Shown here: positions 35,763 to 44,638 of the stretch, piece by piece
Numbering within the stretch: the first letter of the stretch is position 1
How the letters are laid out: the number at the start of each line of letters is the position of its first letter
Source: Enterococcus faecalis_A
GTDB taxonomy: Bacteria; Bacillota; Bacilli; Lactobacillales; Enterococcaceae
Direction: 5' to 3'
Assembly (NCBI GenBank): GCA_051295955.1
Contig: JBPDWA010000006.1
Location: 1-64,000 of the forward strand
Length of the DNA: 64,000 nt
Made by a program: the position numbers and the translations under genes
Notes under the pieces: generated by a model
The model's database searches: none
What the model was told of the DNA's origin: nothing
What the model saw: only the letters and a program-made list of their open reading frames with translations

Positions 35763-37286
35763 CTAATTATTTAGTTTGCCACGTTCACGGTACCAATGAT
35801 CTGGCTGCCAGATCCAAGTACAGCCATCTTTTTCCAATAAGTCAAATGCTGCTTTAGGTCCCATCGTACCTGCTTGATAATTTGGAAATTCAACGTCAGT
35901 CTGATCCCATGCATGACGGATAATATCAACGATGTGCCAAGATTGCGCAACTTCATCCCAATGTGAAAAGTTCGTTCCATCGCCATTTAAGCAATCCAAA
36001 AGTAATTTTTCATAAGCTTCAGGACTGTTCGCTTTCATTTCTGTACTTTGACGATAATCAAGTTTTACCGGAGAAGTCGTGAAACCTTGACCGATCTCTT
36101 TGCCATTTAAAGTGAGAGAGAACCCTTCTGTCGGCTGGATATAAATCGTCAATACGTTAGGCGGTAAATCAGTTTTTTGACCTTCATCTGTAAAATCAGC
36201 TTTAAAGACATTGACCGGTACTTGTTTAAAGACAATATTGATCCGCGTACCTTTTTCAGTCAGACGTTTACCGGTACGAACGTAAAAGGGAACACCTGAC
36301 CAGCGGAAATTATCGATATAAAATTTTCCGGCTACAAAGGTTTCCGTTGTTGAATCAGAAGCAACGTTGGCTTCTTGTCGGTAAGCTTTAAATTCTTTTT
36401 CTTCTAACTGACCTTGGTCATACTGGCCTCGGACAAAATTTTTCAATGCTTCTGCTTCGGAATAAAGCCGAATGGCATGTAAAGCTTTGACTTTTTCAAT
36501 ACGTATCTCTTTTTCAGTAAAAGCAGCTGGCGGCTCCATCGCCAATAAAGCAACAACTTGCAAAATGTGGTTTTGTACCATATCTTTTAACGCACCGCTA
36601 TGCTCATAATAGCCGCCGCGATCTTCAACACCTAAGCTTTCCGCAAAGGTAATTTGAACATTGTCAATGTAGCGGTTATTCCATTGAGACTCAAAAATAT
36701 TGTTGGCAAAACGAATCGCAGAAATGTTCTGAATCATTTCTTTGCCAAGATAGTGATCAATTCTAAAAATATCCTTTTCTGGGAAAACTGCGCGAATTGC
36801 TTCGTTTAATTCATAAGCAGACTCGTAGTCAGAACCAAATGGTTTTTCGATAATTAAGCGATCAAATCCAGTTTCGGTAATAATTTGTTGAGACTGCAAA
36901 TGTTTGACAATTGTACTGAAAAATTGTGGAGCCATCGCTAAATAATAAATATGGTTTCCTTCCAATTGATAGCGATTATTTAAGGTGTCTGAAAGTTGTT
37001 TCAGCGTGTCGTAGTGTTCAGTATCACTGACATTGTGAGCTTGATAATAAAAATGGCTGGCAAACGCTGCTGCTTCTTCCTGAGTTGGGTGTAGTCCTTG
37101 AATAGTCTCAATCACAATTTCTCGATAATAGTCATTTGTCCATTCTCTGCGAGCGGTACCAATAACAGCAAAACGTTCAGCAAGTAAGCCTTTTTTGTAC
37201 AATCGAAACAAAGAAGGATACAATTTGCGCTTTGCTAAATCTCCTGTACCGCCAAATATGGTAAATAATGCAATTTTTTCCTCCAT
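35763..37286 (-). CDS. zwf: Glucose-6-phosphate 1-dehydrogenase
   Basis: This enzyme oxidises glucose 6-phosphate with NADP+ at the entry to the oxidative pentose phosphate pathway. It has 507 residues. The coenzyme motif GGTGDLAKRKLYPSLF is at 12-27, EKPFG at 147-151, and the active site RIDHYLGKE at 175-183 has the substrate-binding His178 and Lys182. GAGG precedes the start. The metalloregulator gene lies 15 bp upstream on the same strand, so the two form an operon. Confidence 0.97.
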   Translation of the reverse strand: MEEKIALFTIFGGTGDLAKRKLYPSLFRLYKKGLLAERFAVIGTARREWTNDYYREIVIETIQGLHPTQEEAAAFASHFYYQAHNVSDTEHYDTLKQLSDTLNNRYQLEGNHIYYLAMAPQFFSTIVKHLQSQQIITETGFDRLIIEKPFGSDYESAYELNEAIRAVFPEKDIFRIDHYLGKEMIQNISAIRFANNIFESQWNNRYIDNVQITFAESLGVEDRGGYYEHSGALKDMVQNHILQVVALLAMEPPAAFTEKEIRIEKVKALHAIRLYSEAEALKNFVRGQYDQGQLEEKEFKAYRQEANVASDSTTETFVAGKFYIDNFRWSGVPFYVRTGKRLTEKGTRINIVFKQVPVNVFKADFTDEGQKTDLPPNVLTIYIQPTEGFSLTLNGKEIGQGFTTSPVKLDYRQSTEMKANSPEAYEKLLLDCLNGDGTNFSHWDEVAQSWHIVDIIRHAWDQTDVEFPNYQAGTMGPKAAFDLLEKDGCTWIWQPDHWYRERGKLNN

Positions 37287-37301
37287 AATTTTCCTCGCTT
37301 T

Positions 37302-37949
37302 CTATATCTGATCAACAAAAATAGTACTGGCTGCTTTATAACTAACCGAAAGTTGTTTTTGTTGATTGCCGATGACGATCGGTCCTTCATAGGCTGTAAT
37401 TTCTTTGATCTCGTACTCTTCATTGATATTCAAATCAATTGAAACTAAATAATCCAATAATTCTTTTTCATCCAACACTCTGGCTATTCGTATTTTTGTG
37501 CCAATAGGATAATCAGTCAGCGTTTGGCGTTTTTCTTCGTGAACTGGCTGGTTAGCAGCTGGAATCACACCGCCGTGGGGGCAAAATTGAGGTTGCTGCA
37601 AATAATCAGCGAGTCGATTCACTAATGTAGAAGAAGTGACGTGTTCTAAAACCTCAGCTTCGTCGTGGACTTCATTCCAAGAATAGTTCAAATGCTCCAC
37701 TAAGAAAACTTCCCAAATTCGGTGCTTACGGATTAGATTACTGGCTTTTTTTAGTCCTAATGGTGTCAGCTGCACACCTTGATAAGGAGAGTGTTCCACC
37801 AAATCTTCTTTTACTAATTTGGAAATCATTTCACTAACGGAGGCTGCAGACACATTAAGTCCGGAAACGATTTGTTTGTTGTTAATTTTATTTTCATCGC
37901 CGCCTAATTCAAAGATTAGCTTTAGGTAGTCTTCACGATTTGGTGTCAT
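37302..37949 (-). CDS. efaR: DtxR/MntR family metal-dependent repressor
   Basis: The likely role is manganese-responsive repression. The 215-residue protein starts MTPNREDYLKLIFELGG. A winged helix occupies residues 1-65 (VSAASVSEMISKLVKEDLVEHSPYQGVQLTPLG). The dimerisation domain has the metal-ligand block HRIWEVFLVEHLNYSWNEVHDEAEVLEHV, and a C-terminal SH3-like FeoA domain runs from about 140. The start at 37949 has AAAGGA upstream; two earlier ATGs overlap that site. The pairing with zwf matches the EfaR locus of Enterococcus faecalis, on which the symbol is based. Confidence 0.88.
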   Translation of the reverse strand: MTPNREDYLKLIFELGGDENKINNKQIVSGLNVSAASVSEMISKLVKEDLVEHSPYQGVQLTPLGLKKASNLIRKHRIWEVFLVEHLNYSWNEVHDEAEVLEHVTSSTLVNRLADYLQQPQFCPHGGVIPAANQPVHEEKRQTLTDYPIGTKIRIARVLDEKELLDYLVSIDLNINEEYEIKEITAYEGPIVIGNQQKQLSVSYKAASTIFVDQI

Positions 37950-38441
37950 ATCTTTGTCCATCCTTTCCAAAACTGTCACAATAAGTTTAGCAGAAAATTA
38001 GCTATTTGACTATTTAATAATATCTGAAACTTTCAAAACTTTTTCTTTGAGAATGGAGCAGAAATGATAGAAATCTTGCCTAACATAATAAACATAAAAA
38101 TCTTACATGCTTGTTTCAAAAAGTCGAAAATGATAGGATAGTAGGCAAATAACTGGAGGAGTATGCTTTATCATTAAGCAGAGCACTTTCATGAAAACAA
38201 TAAACAAGCTGAACAAGCAAGGGGCAATTGGCAGAAAACAGGTTCAGGTAAATGATAGTAGGTCCTCTTTTTTCGTTGGTTATGATGATAAACTTTTGCT
38301 TTTTTTCGTATCTAAACAAACCAAAAGCAGTCAGAAATTAACATGTTTTCTCCAGTTATTGCTAGGAGTACTGTGTTTAAGGCGATGATTGCTTTTTACA
38401 TGATATAGTTCGGTCAAATGGAGGCTAGAAGAAGTAAGACG
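37950..38441. other. Non-coding stretch between the metalloregulator and dhaL remnant
   Basis: This stretch holds the upstream region of the minus-strand metalloregulator operon and AT-rich sequence. A 65-codon frame at 38191-38388 has no binding site and an unlikely composition. No dhaK remnant could be read. Confidence 0.5.
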
Positions 38442-39016
38442 ATGTTTACAAAAGAAAATTTGATCCAAACATTAATCATTTATCAAGCCAAAATCGAAAC
38501 GTCAAAAGAATATCTAAGCCAGCTGGACACACCAATTGGAGATGGAGATCATGGGGAGAATATGTCTTATGGGATGTCAGTGGTCATTGAGTGTTTGGAA
38601 GCTAAAAAGCCGACCATCTTAATCGATGCTTTTAAAATTGTAGCATTGGCCTTGCTTAGTTATACTTGTGGTCCTTTATACAGTACTGCCATGTTGAAAA
38701 TGGCAAATGAAGCAGCTTTAACTACTAAAGCCCTCCCGCTTTTGGATGCAGGTTTAGCAGGAATTGAACGGCGTAGCAATAGCCAGCCTGGTGAGAAAAC
38801 GATGGTGGATGTCTGGGCACCTGCTTTAGCTACTTTAAAAATCGGCACATAACCAAAGAACAGCTTGCCGTGTTTGCGGAGCACACAAAAGAGCTTTTTG
38901 CTAGAAAAGGTCGAGCTTCTTATATAGGTGCCCGTTCTTTGGAATATATTGACCTAGGGGCGATGTCTTGTCGCTACTTGTTTGAAGCTTTCATTGAAGC
39001 AGGTGTTTTTATATAG
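38442..39016 (+). pseudogene. dhaL: Decayed dihydroxyacetone kinase ADP-binding subunit
   Basis: DhaL with DhaK and DhaM phosphorylates dihydroxyacetone using PTS phosphate. The N-terminal block IGDGDHGENMSYGM, with the ADP/Mg-binding aspartates and histidine, is clear. The normally conserved GGASGPLYGT loop is shortened to CGPLYST. QPGEKTMVDVWAPA follows, then a stop at 38850. The C-terminal part continues in another frame with RKGRASYIGARSLEYIDLGAMS. So the gene carries at least one frameshift and one small deletion in the nucleotide-binding loop. dhaK and dhaM are not next to it. Confidence 0.85.
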
Positions 39017-39547
39017 TAGGTAAAGGAGCCGATGGGAAAGGATATAGATTAAATACGCCGGTTTTTAGGCTGGATCAACTGCCACGGAGCAAAAGCTTAC
39101 TGCTTAAAAATGCAGTGCAATTGTTATCCCTTATACATGACACGAAAGCCTCTCCGACAAGAAATAAAGATGAATGTCTCAAATTATCGGGGCGATATTT
39201 GTTTTATGGTGTTGTTTTTTTTTGTAATTATTACATGATCAAGCCGGCTTCTACCATCGCTAGTTTCAGCTTATGGGAAGGGAGGTTCGTTTAAAGCCTT
39301 AGCTCTTGAAACTGGCTGTTTATCATTTTGTCTTGTTTTTAAGAGAGCAATCATTGTTCGACTATTCATTTGTTAGTGAGTTATGGTAAAATAAAAGAAC
39401 AGCCATTTGTTAAATAGCTGATATATCCATAAATAGTTTTTATTGATTCCATCAATATAAACCATTAGAAAATTTTAGTGATTCTTCTTAGAATATACAT
39501 AGTGAAGTATTGAACAAAATCTATTTAATCACAGTAGGAGTATTCAA
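39017..39547 (+). other. Non-coding stretch with a 92-codon frame lacking a start
   Basis: From about 39016 to a TAA at 39292 one plus-strand frame stays open for roughly 92 codons (reading GKGADGKGYRLNTPVFRLDQ near its beginning), with no start codon or binding site. It directly follows the dhaL remnant and may be the tail of another decayed gene that I do not recognise. The last 250 bp hold only the upstream region of the MFS gene. Confidence 0.4.
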
Positions 39548-40798
39548 ATGGAACAAAAACAAAAGAGCTATTTGCCTTTGATTGGCTCCTTGTACACGAA
39601 TTACATTTTTCAAGGAATTGCGACCATTATTATTTCGCAAAACTTAGCCAGTTTAATGACGCAGTGGCATGCGTCGGTTCAGCAAGTGACATTGACGGTC
39701 AGTGGTATCGGTTTAGGCAGAATCTTGTCTTTGTTGTTTTCAGGAAATTTATCTGATCGATTTGGACGGAAACAGTCTGTGCAGCTAGGTGTTATTTGCT
39801 ATTTTATCTTCTTTATAGGGATAATCATTAGTCAAAATTATATTCAAGGTGGTTTCTTCGCTATTTTTGCTGGGTTTAGCAATGCTTTTCTGGATACTGG
39901 AACATATCCGGCATTAGTAGAGGCTTATCCACGAGAGGCAGATAATAGTTCCTTAAGTGTGTTGAATAAGGCTTTTATTTCAGTTGGCCAATTTTTACTG
40001 CCACTGATTACTCGCTATGTCTTGCAGCAGAATCTCTATTACGGCTATGTTTTCATTGCTTGTGTACTGGGCTTAGCATTGAATTTAGTGTACATCACAC
40101 GTCAATCTTTTCCGCCGAAAGCTACTCCTTTGATCATTGAATCAGAAGTTACTGTAGTCAGCCAATCAACAATGATTAGAAATGTTCCTGCTTTTAAAAT
40201 AGAAGGGCTGGCGCTTTTGGTGTTTAGTTTTACTTGTGTTTCTACTTTTAATATTTTTATTCTTTGGAGCCCGTCTTTTGTCCAGTCATTGGGTTTTATG
40301 AATTCAGCAGATAGTTTAATGATGGTCAGTGCGTATAGTATTGGTTCGTTTGGCTCCGTCTTTTTGACTGCTTGGTTGGTTAAAAAAGGCGTTGTTCCAA
40401 CTTTGCTGATGATTTGGTGTACACTGGCTTCTTGGCTTCTTTTACTATTGATGCTGGTATTTCCGTATTTTGAAGTAATGATGGTGGTTTCCATTGGCAT
40501 TGGTATGTTTGCAGCCGGTGGAATTTGGCAGTTGGGGCTTAGTGTATTGTTAGAACTGTTTCCTTATGGGAAAGGAAAAGTCACTAGCTACTATTCTTTA
40601 GCAACTTCTGTATCAGTTATGCTGATTCCTTATCTTACAGGACAGCTGTTCCAAATTAATATTGCTGCGATTTTTTGGTTTAACGCACTGCTTACAGGGC
40701 TGGGCTTTCTTGCCAGTTTAGTCATCCGCTATCGCTATAAACAACTAACGTCGCCTTGTATTAAAGTGCAAGCACCAATACAGTCAGTAAAAAATTAA
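39548..40798 (+). CDS. Major facilitator superfamily transporter
   Basis: The 416-residue product has 12 predicted membrane helices. The MFS loop 2-3 signature GNLSDRFGRKQSVQ lies near residue 67. Membrane segments such as LLFSGNLS, YFIFFIGIIIS and IFWFNALLTGLGFLASLVI are evident, with a central loop near residues 190-220. Substrate cannot be told; the general pattern resembles sugar or aromatic-acid type MFS carriers of lactic acid bacteria. GTAGGAG precedes ATG 39548. It is a single gene ending in a shared terminator. Confidence 0.85.
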   Translation: MEQKQKSYLPLIGSLYTNYIFQGIATIIISQNLASLMTQWHASVQQVTLTVSGIGLGRILSLLFSGNLSDRFGRKQSVQLGVICYFIFFIGIIISQNYIQGGFFAIFAGFSNAFLDTGTYPALVEAYPREADNSSLSVLNKAFISVGQFLLPLITRYVLQQNLYYGYVFIACVLGLALNLVYITRQSFPPKATPLIIESEVTVVSQSTMIRNVPAFKIEGLALLVFSFTCVSTFNIFILWSPSFVQSLGFMNSADSLMMVSAYSIGSFGSVFLTAWLVKKGVVPTLLMIWCTLASWLLLLLMLVFPYFEVMMVVSIGIGMFAAGGIWQLGLSVLLELFPYGKGKVTSYYSLATSVSVMLIPYLTGQLFQINIAAIFWFNALLTGLGFLASLVIRYRYKQLTSPCIKVQAPIQSVKN

Positions 40799-40850
40799 GT
40801 TGAAATCATGGGCTGGTTTTTAAACACCAAAAGTTTCGATGATTTCATTC

Positions 40851-40886
40851 AAAAAAGCAGACCAATTTTATTTAGTCTGCTTTTTC
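40851..40886. terminator. Bidirectional terminator between the MFS gene and the DUF4828-like gene
   Basis: AAAAAGCAGAC pairs with GTCTGCTTTTT around a 12-nt loop. The right arm overlaps the last codons of the minus-strand gene that ends at 40872, so both convergent genes share it. Confidence 0.85.
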
Positions 40887-41246
40887 TGTTGCTGCTATTA
40901 ATGGATAAGTGTGCTCATCGGCTTCATCATAAAGGTTGGCAGGCTTCCCGTTTTGACAATGAATAATCAGGTGATAGCCGAATTCATCTTGAACCACAAA
41001 GCGCTGGGTAGTCAATTCAATTAACTGCGCCTGGATTTTTTTCCCATCCACGGCTAAAGCAAAAGTAGGTTGTATTTCTAAAATATGTTTCGTTCCTTTA
41101 GCTGGATCGACAAAAAACCATTCACCTATATAAATTTCTTGTAAATCTTCGGTAGAAGGAATCTTGATTGGCGCTTGCTTTTTCTTCAGCAGCAAAGAAC
41201 CTGCTAAAATTGATGCTCCGACTAAAAATCTCCAATGTTTTCTCAC
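40872..41246 (-). CDS. DUF4828-like small protein
   Basis: A 124-residue protein with a short N-terminal hydrophobic segment (WRFLVGASILAGSLLL, residues 5-20) followed by a basic KKK stretch, so it is probably membrane-anchored. The soluble part is beta-rich: EIYIGEWFFVDPAKGTKHILEIQPTF and RFVVQDEFGYHLIIHC. The pattern resembles the DUF4828 proteins of enterococci and lactobacilli, of unknown function. GGAGG precedes ATG 41246. It is divergent from sfsA. Confidence 0.7.
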   Translation of the reverse strand: MRKHWRFLVGASILAGSLLLKKKQAPIKIPSTEDLQEIYIGEWFFVDPAKGTKHILEIQPTFALAVDGKKIQAQLIELTTQRFVVQDEFGYHLIIHCQNGKPANLYDEADEHTYPLIAATEKAD

Positions 41247-41482
41247 GGTAATCCTCCTTGCTCTAACTGTGCTTCTTGCTTATTATAGCATATCATGAAA
41301 CGAGTTAGTTAAAAGACTTCCAAGTTGCTCTTTATAAAAAAATAGAAAATTAAGGCAGCTTGACCAAAGTTTTTAGCAAGAAGAATATAAAAAAATAGCT
41401 TATTTTTTATAAAAATAAAGGCGTCTTCCACTATACATTTCCGGCAATTATATGGTATTGTTTTCAAGAAAGGGTGAAGAAG

Positions 41483-42232
41483 ATGCAGTACCCCAAAGTC
41501 CAGCTGGCTCGATTTATACAACGGCCCAACCGTTTTCTTGCTTATTGTCAATTGGAGCAAACCGGGGAAACAGTGATTGCACATGTGAAAAATACTGGCC
41601 GTGGTCAAGAAGTCTTTTTGCCCCAAGCCTTAGTAGCTTTGACTTACCAGGCTTCTATGACTCGTAAAACAGATTATGATCTCATCGCTGTTAAAAAAGG
41701 CGAGCGCTGGATCAACATTGACAGTCAAGTCCCTAATACTTTAGCTGTACAAGCGCTTCAAAATGGCACTATTTCCTTACCGGGCCTGACAGGAAACCTT
41801 GTTTCGCTAAAACGAGAACGTCGCTATGGCCAATCAAGATTTGATATCTATTTAGAAACGGACACTGGTCAACGAGCCTTTGTTGAAGTTAAAGGAATGA
41901 CATTAGAAAACCAAGGCATCGGAGCTTTTCCGGATGCACCGACCCTTAGAGGCTTAAAACATGTAACGGAATTGACTCAAGCGACAGTGGCTGGTTACCG
42001 CTGCTATTTATTATTTGTGGTGCAATTTGAAGAGGTTACTATGACTACGATTCACCAAGCGATGCAGCCGGCTTTAGCCAGTGCAGTTGCCAAAGCGCTG
42101 GATTACGGAGTGGTAGCTTTGGCTTATAATTGTTTGGTGACGCCAGCCACGATTGAGATTCAGCGGCGAGTGCCTTTTCAGTTGCAACAAGTTTTTGTGG
42201 ATCCTAATAGTTCATGTGAGGAATCGAAGTAA
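41483..42232 (+). CDS. sfsA: SfsA family DNA/RNA nuclease-like protein
   Basis: The 249-residue protein has the SfsA core: an N-terminal OB-like part (RFIQRPNRFLAYCQLE, VKNTGRGQEVFLP), followed by the nuclease-like fold with SRFDIYLETD, the FVEVKGMTLE active-site block (Asp/Glu-x-Lys), FPDAPTLRGLKH and YRCYLLFVVQ. Escherichia coli SfsA was named for sugar fermentation stimulation; the fold suggests a PD-(D/E)XK-type nuclease. AAGAAAGGG fits ATG 41483 better than GTG 41474. Confidence 0.9.
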   Translation: MQYPKVQLARFIQRPNRFLAYCQLEQTGETVIAHVKNTGRGQEVFLPQALVALTYQASMTRKTDYDLIAVKKGERWINIDSQVPNTLAVQALQNGTISLPGLTGNLVSLKRERRYGQSRFDIYLETDTGQRAFVEVKGMTLENQGIGAFPDAPTLRGLKHVTELTQATVAGYRCYLLFVVQFEEVTMTTIHQAMQPALASAVAKALDYGVVALAYNCLVTPATIEIQRRVPFQLQQVFVDPNSSCEESK

Positions 42233-42246
42233 TTGCGTGACATTTT

Positions 42247-42276
42247 TTGGAGAGATTACTATTATTAAGATATAAT
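42247..42276 (+). promoter_or_regulatory. Candidate promoter of the oxidoreductase gene
   Basis: TTGGAG and TATAAT are 18 bp apart, ending 20 bp before the start codon. Confidence 0.45.
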
Positions 42277-42296
42277 AAAAAATCGGAGGTTATTTT

Positions 42297-43304
42297 ATGA
42301 TACACTTAGGGGTCATCGGTACTAATTGGATCAGTCATCAATTTGTTGCAGCCGCCATTGAAACAGGCGAGTACGATTTAACAGCCGTTTACTCACGAAC
42401 GTTGGCCTCTGCTCAAAAGTTTGGTAAAACTTATGGTGATGTAGAGTACGCCACAGATTTAACTACTTTTTTTGGCATTCAACACATGGATACTGTCTAC
42501 ATTGCTTCACCGAATTCACTCCATTTTGCTCAAGCAAAACAAGCGATTTTGGCACGGAAAAATGTAATTGTCGAAAAACCGGCTTTTTCAACTCCAGCAG
42601 AAATGAATGAAATTATTGAATTAGCGAATCAACATCAAGTCTTCTTTTTTGAAGCTGCTCGCAATATTCATGAACAAAGTTTTCAAAAAATCGCTGAGTG
42701 GCTACCATTAAAAAATCGGATAGTAGGAGCTAATTTTACTTACATGAAATATTCTTCTCGGTATGATCAAGTCCTTGAAGGACAAGAACCGAATATATTT
42801 TCACCTCACTTTTCTGGTGGCGCTGTGATGGATTTAGGTGTTTACCTAGTTTATGCAGCATTAGCCTGGTTTGGTCGCCCCCGAGAAAGTCATTATTTTG
42901 CGCAAAAAATTGTGACGGGTGTAGATGGTTTAGGAACCATTGTGCTACGTTATGATGCTTTTGATGTTACGCTAAATACTGGCAAGATTGGCGATTCTTT
43001 TGCGCCTTCAGAAATCTATTTTGATCAAGGTACGTTGATCTTGGACAGCGTTAATGCGATTACGTCAGCTGAATATCATGATCGTTCTCGCAATGAACGA
43101 ACAGTCTTAGCATTAACTACTAAAGACAATCCAATGATTGAAGAAGCAAGCGATTTTGCTGCCGTGATCAACCAACCAACTGATGAAATATGGGGAGCAA
43201 AATATGAAGCTTGGGTAGAACTAGCCCGAGATGTCAATCAAATTTTAACTGATTTGCGTCAAAGTGCAGGCATCGTTTTTGATGCCGATCAAAAAAAGAA
43301 GTAA
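42297..43304 (+). CDS. Gfo/Idh/MocA family oxidoreductase
   Basis: A 335-residue NAD(P)-dependent dehydrogenase. The Rossmann loop opens the protein (LGVIGTNWISHQFVAAAIETG), with the last glycine of the usual GxGxxG replaced. The family's EKPAF block with the catalytic-site lysine is at about residues 94-98, and GGAVMDLGVYLVYAALAWFG follows near residue 177. Members act on sugars, inositol or other polyols; no substrate can be assigned. CGGAGG precedes ATG 42297. The helicase gene starts 20 bp downstream. Confidence 0.88.
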   Translation: MIHLGVIGTNWISHQFVAAAIETGEYDLTAVYSRTLASAQKFGKTYGDVEYATDLTTFFGIQHMDTVYIASPNSLHFAQAKQAILARKNVIVEKPAFSTPAEMNEIIELANQHQVFFFEAARNIHEQSFQKIAEWLPLKNRIVGANFTYMKYSSRYDQVLEGQEPNIFSPHFSGGAVMDLGVYLVYAALAWFGRPRESHYFAQKIVTGVDGLGTIVLRYDAFDVTLNTGKIGDSFAPSEIYFDQGTLILDSVNAITSAEYHDRSRNERTVLALTTKDNPMIEEASDFAAVINQPTDEIWGAKYEAWVELARDVNQILTDLRQSAGIVFDADQKKK

Positions 43305-43323
43305 GCGATAAGAAAGGAACAAC

Positions 43324-44586
43324 ATGACAATCATTCAACAGTTTCCGGAAGTTTGGCAAACCCAGTGGCAGACTTCTGGTTTTAGCGAGCCTTCATTTAT
43401 CCAACTGGCAAGTTTTGAACCGCTGAAGGAAAAACAAAACGTGCTAGGAATTTCTCCAACTGGCTCTGGAAAAACACTGGCCTATTTGCTGCCTTTATTA
43501 TTAAACGTGGAGCCTAAAGCAGGTAGTCAGCTACTAATTTTAGCGCCATCTCAAGAATTGGCAATGCAAATTGCCGAAGTAGCGAGAACTTGGGGACAGC
43601 TACTAGCGCTAAAAACTCAAGCCTTGATTGGCGGGGCTAATATTTCAAGGCAAATCGAACGCTTAAAAAAGCATCCAGAAGTATTAATTGGGACGCCTGG
43701 TCGAGTATTGGAATTAATCAAAAGTAGAAAAATCAAAATTCAAAAAATCCAAACAATTGTTATGGATGAAGTAGATCAGCTTTTTCAAGCGATAGAAGGC
43801 AATCTCACGCAACAAATTTTACATCATGCTATAGCTGACCATCAGCTAGTCTTTTTTTCAGCTACAGCTGATCGGATTGTTGAAGAAGCAAAACAATTGG
43901 CACAGGAACTAACAGTTATTGATGCACGAGCGAAAGATCTTTCTGCCGGCAGTGTCACGCACTATTTTTTACGTTTAGCGCCTAGAAAAAAAGCCGACTA
44001 TTTAAGAAGTCTTGCTTATACGCCATCTTTTAGAGGAATGATCTTTTTCAACCAAGTTCAAGAATTGGGAGCCATTGAAGAGAAGCTTTTATTTGAACAA
44101 GTCCCTGCCATCGGCTTAGCTTCTGACCAAAGCAAGCACCTACGTAAACTGGCAATTGAACAATTCAAAAAGAAGCAGGTTCATCTTTTATTGACGACAG
44201 ATGTTGCTGCTCGTGGCTTAGACTTTGCGGACATTCCTTTTGTTGTGAATGTTGATGTGCCATTAACGAGTGAGAGTTACTTGCATCGTGCAGGTCGGGT
44301 TGGCCGTATGGGGGCTGAGGGTGCGGTGATTACTTTTGTCAATGACGCCACTCAAAGGGATTATCAACGATTGATGAAACAAATGCAGCAGCCTTATCAG
44401 GAAATCTATTTATACGAAGGCGCTTTACATCTCAAGCGAAAAGGGACGGCCGTAAAACCGCAGCCGCTAAGTAAACAAGCACCTAGCTCAGCTGAAGAAA
44501 GGACTAAAAAATCTCGGAAGAAACATACGCTTGCAACAAAAAATCGTGAGAAAAAGCGGAAGAATAAAGGAGCCCGCCGCAAATAA
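43324..44586 (+). CDS. DEAD-box type ATP-dependent RNA helicase
   Basis: It has 420 residues with both RecA-like domains. Motif Q is FSEPSFIQ, motif I SPTGSGKT, Ia APSQELA, Ib GTPGR, III SAT, V TDVAARGLDF and VI YLHRAGRVGRMG. Motif II reads DEVD rather than DEAD. The C-terminal 60 residues are very basic and Ser/Lys-rich (KKSRKKHTLATKNREKKRKN), a typical RNA-tethering tail. It most resembles the CshB-like helicases of Firmicutes, but orthology cannot be fixed from motifs alone. Confidence 0.92.
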   Translation: MTIIQQFPEVWQTQWQTSGFSEPSFIQLASFEPLKEKQNVLGISPTGSGKTLAYLLPLLLNVEPKAGSQLLILAPSQELAMQIAEVARTWGQLLALKTQALIGGANISRQIERLKKHPEVLIGTPGRVLELIKSRKIKIQKIQTIVMDEVDQLFQAIEGNLTQQILHHAIADHQLVFFSATADRIVEEAKQLAQELTVIDARAKDLSAGSVTHYFLRLAPRKKADYLRSLAYTPSFRGMIFFNQVQELGAIEEKLLFEQVPAIGLASDQSKHLRKLAIEQFKKKQVHLLLTTDVAARGLDFADIPFVVNVDVPLTSESYLHRAGRVGRMGAEGAVITFVNDATQRDYQRLMKQMQQPYQEIYLYEGALHLKRKGTAVKPQPLSKQAPSSAEERTKKSRKKHTLATKNREKKRKNKGARRK

Positions 44587-44638
44587 CAGATAATCTGCTC
44601 TAACGACAAACATGCAAAATTAAATGGAGGAGGACGCC

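Noticed and set aside
38191..38388. 65-codon frame upstream of dhaL
   Set aside because: No binding site, low-complexity tail and no recognisable motif.
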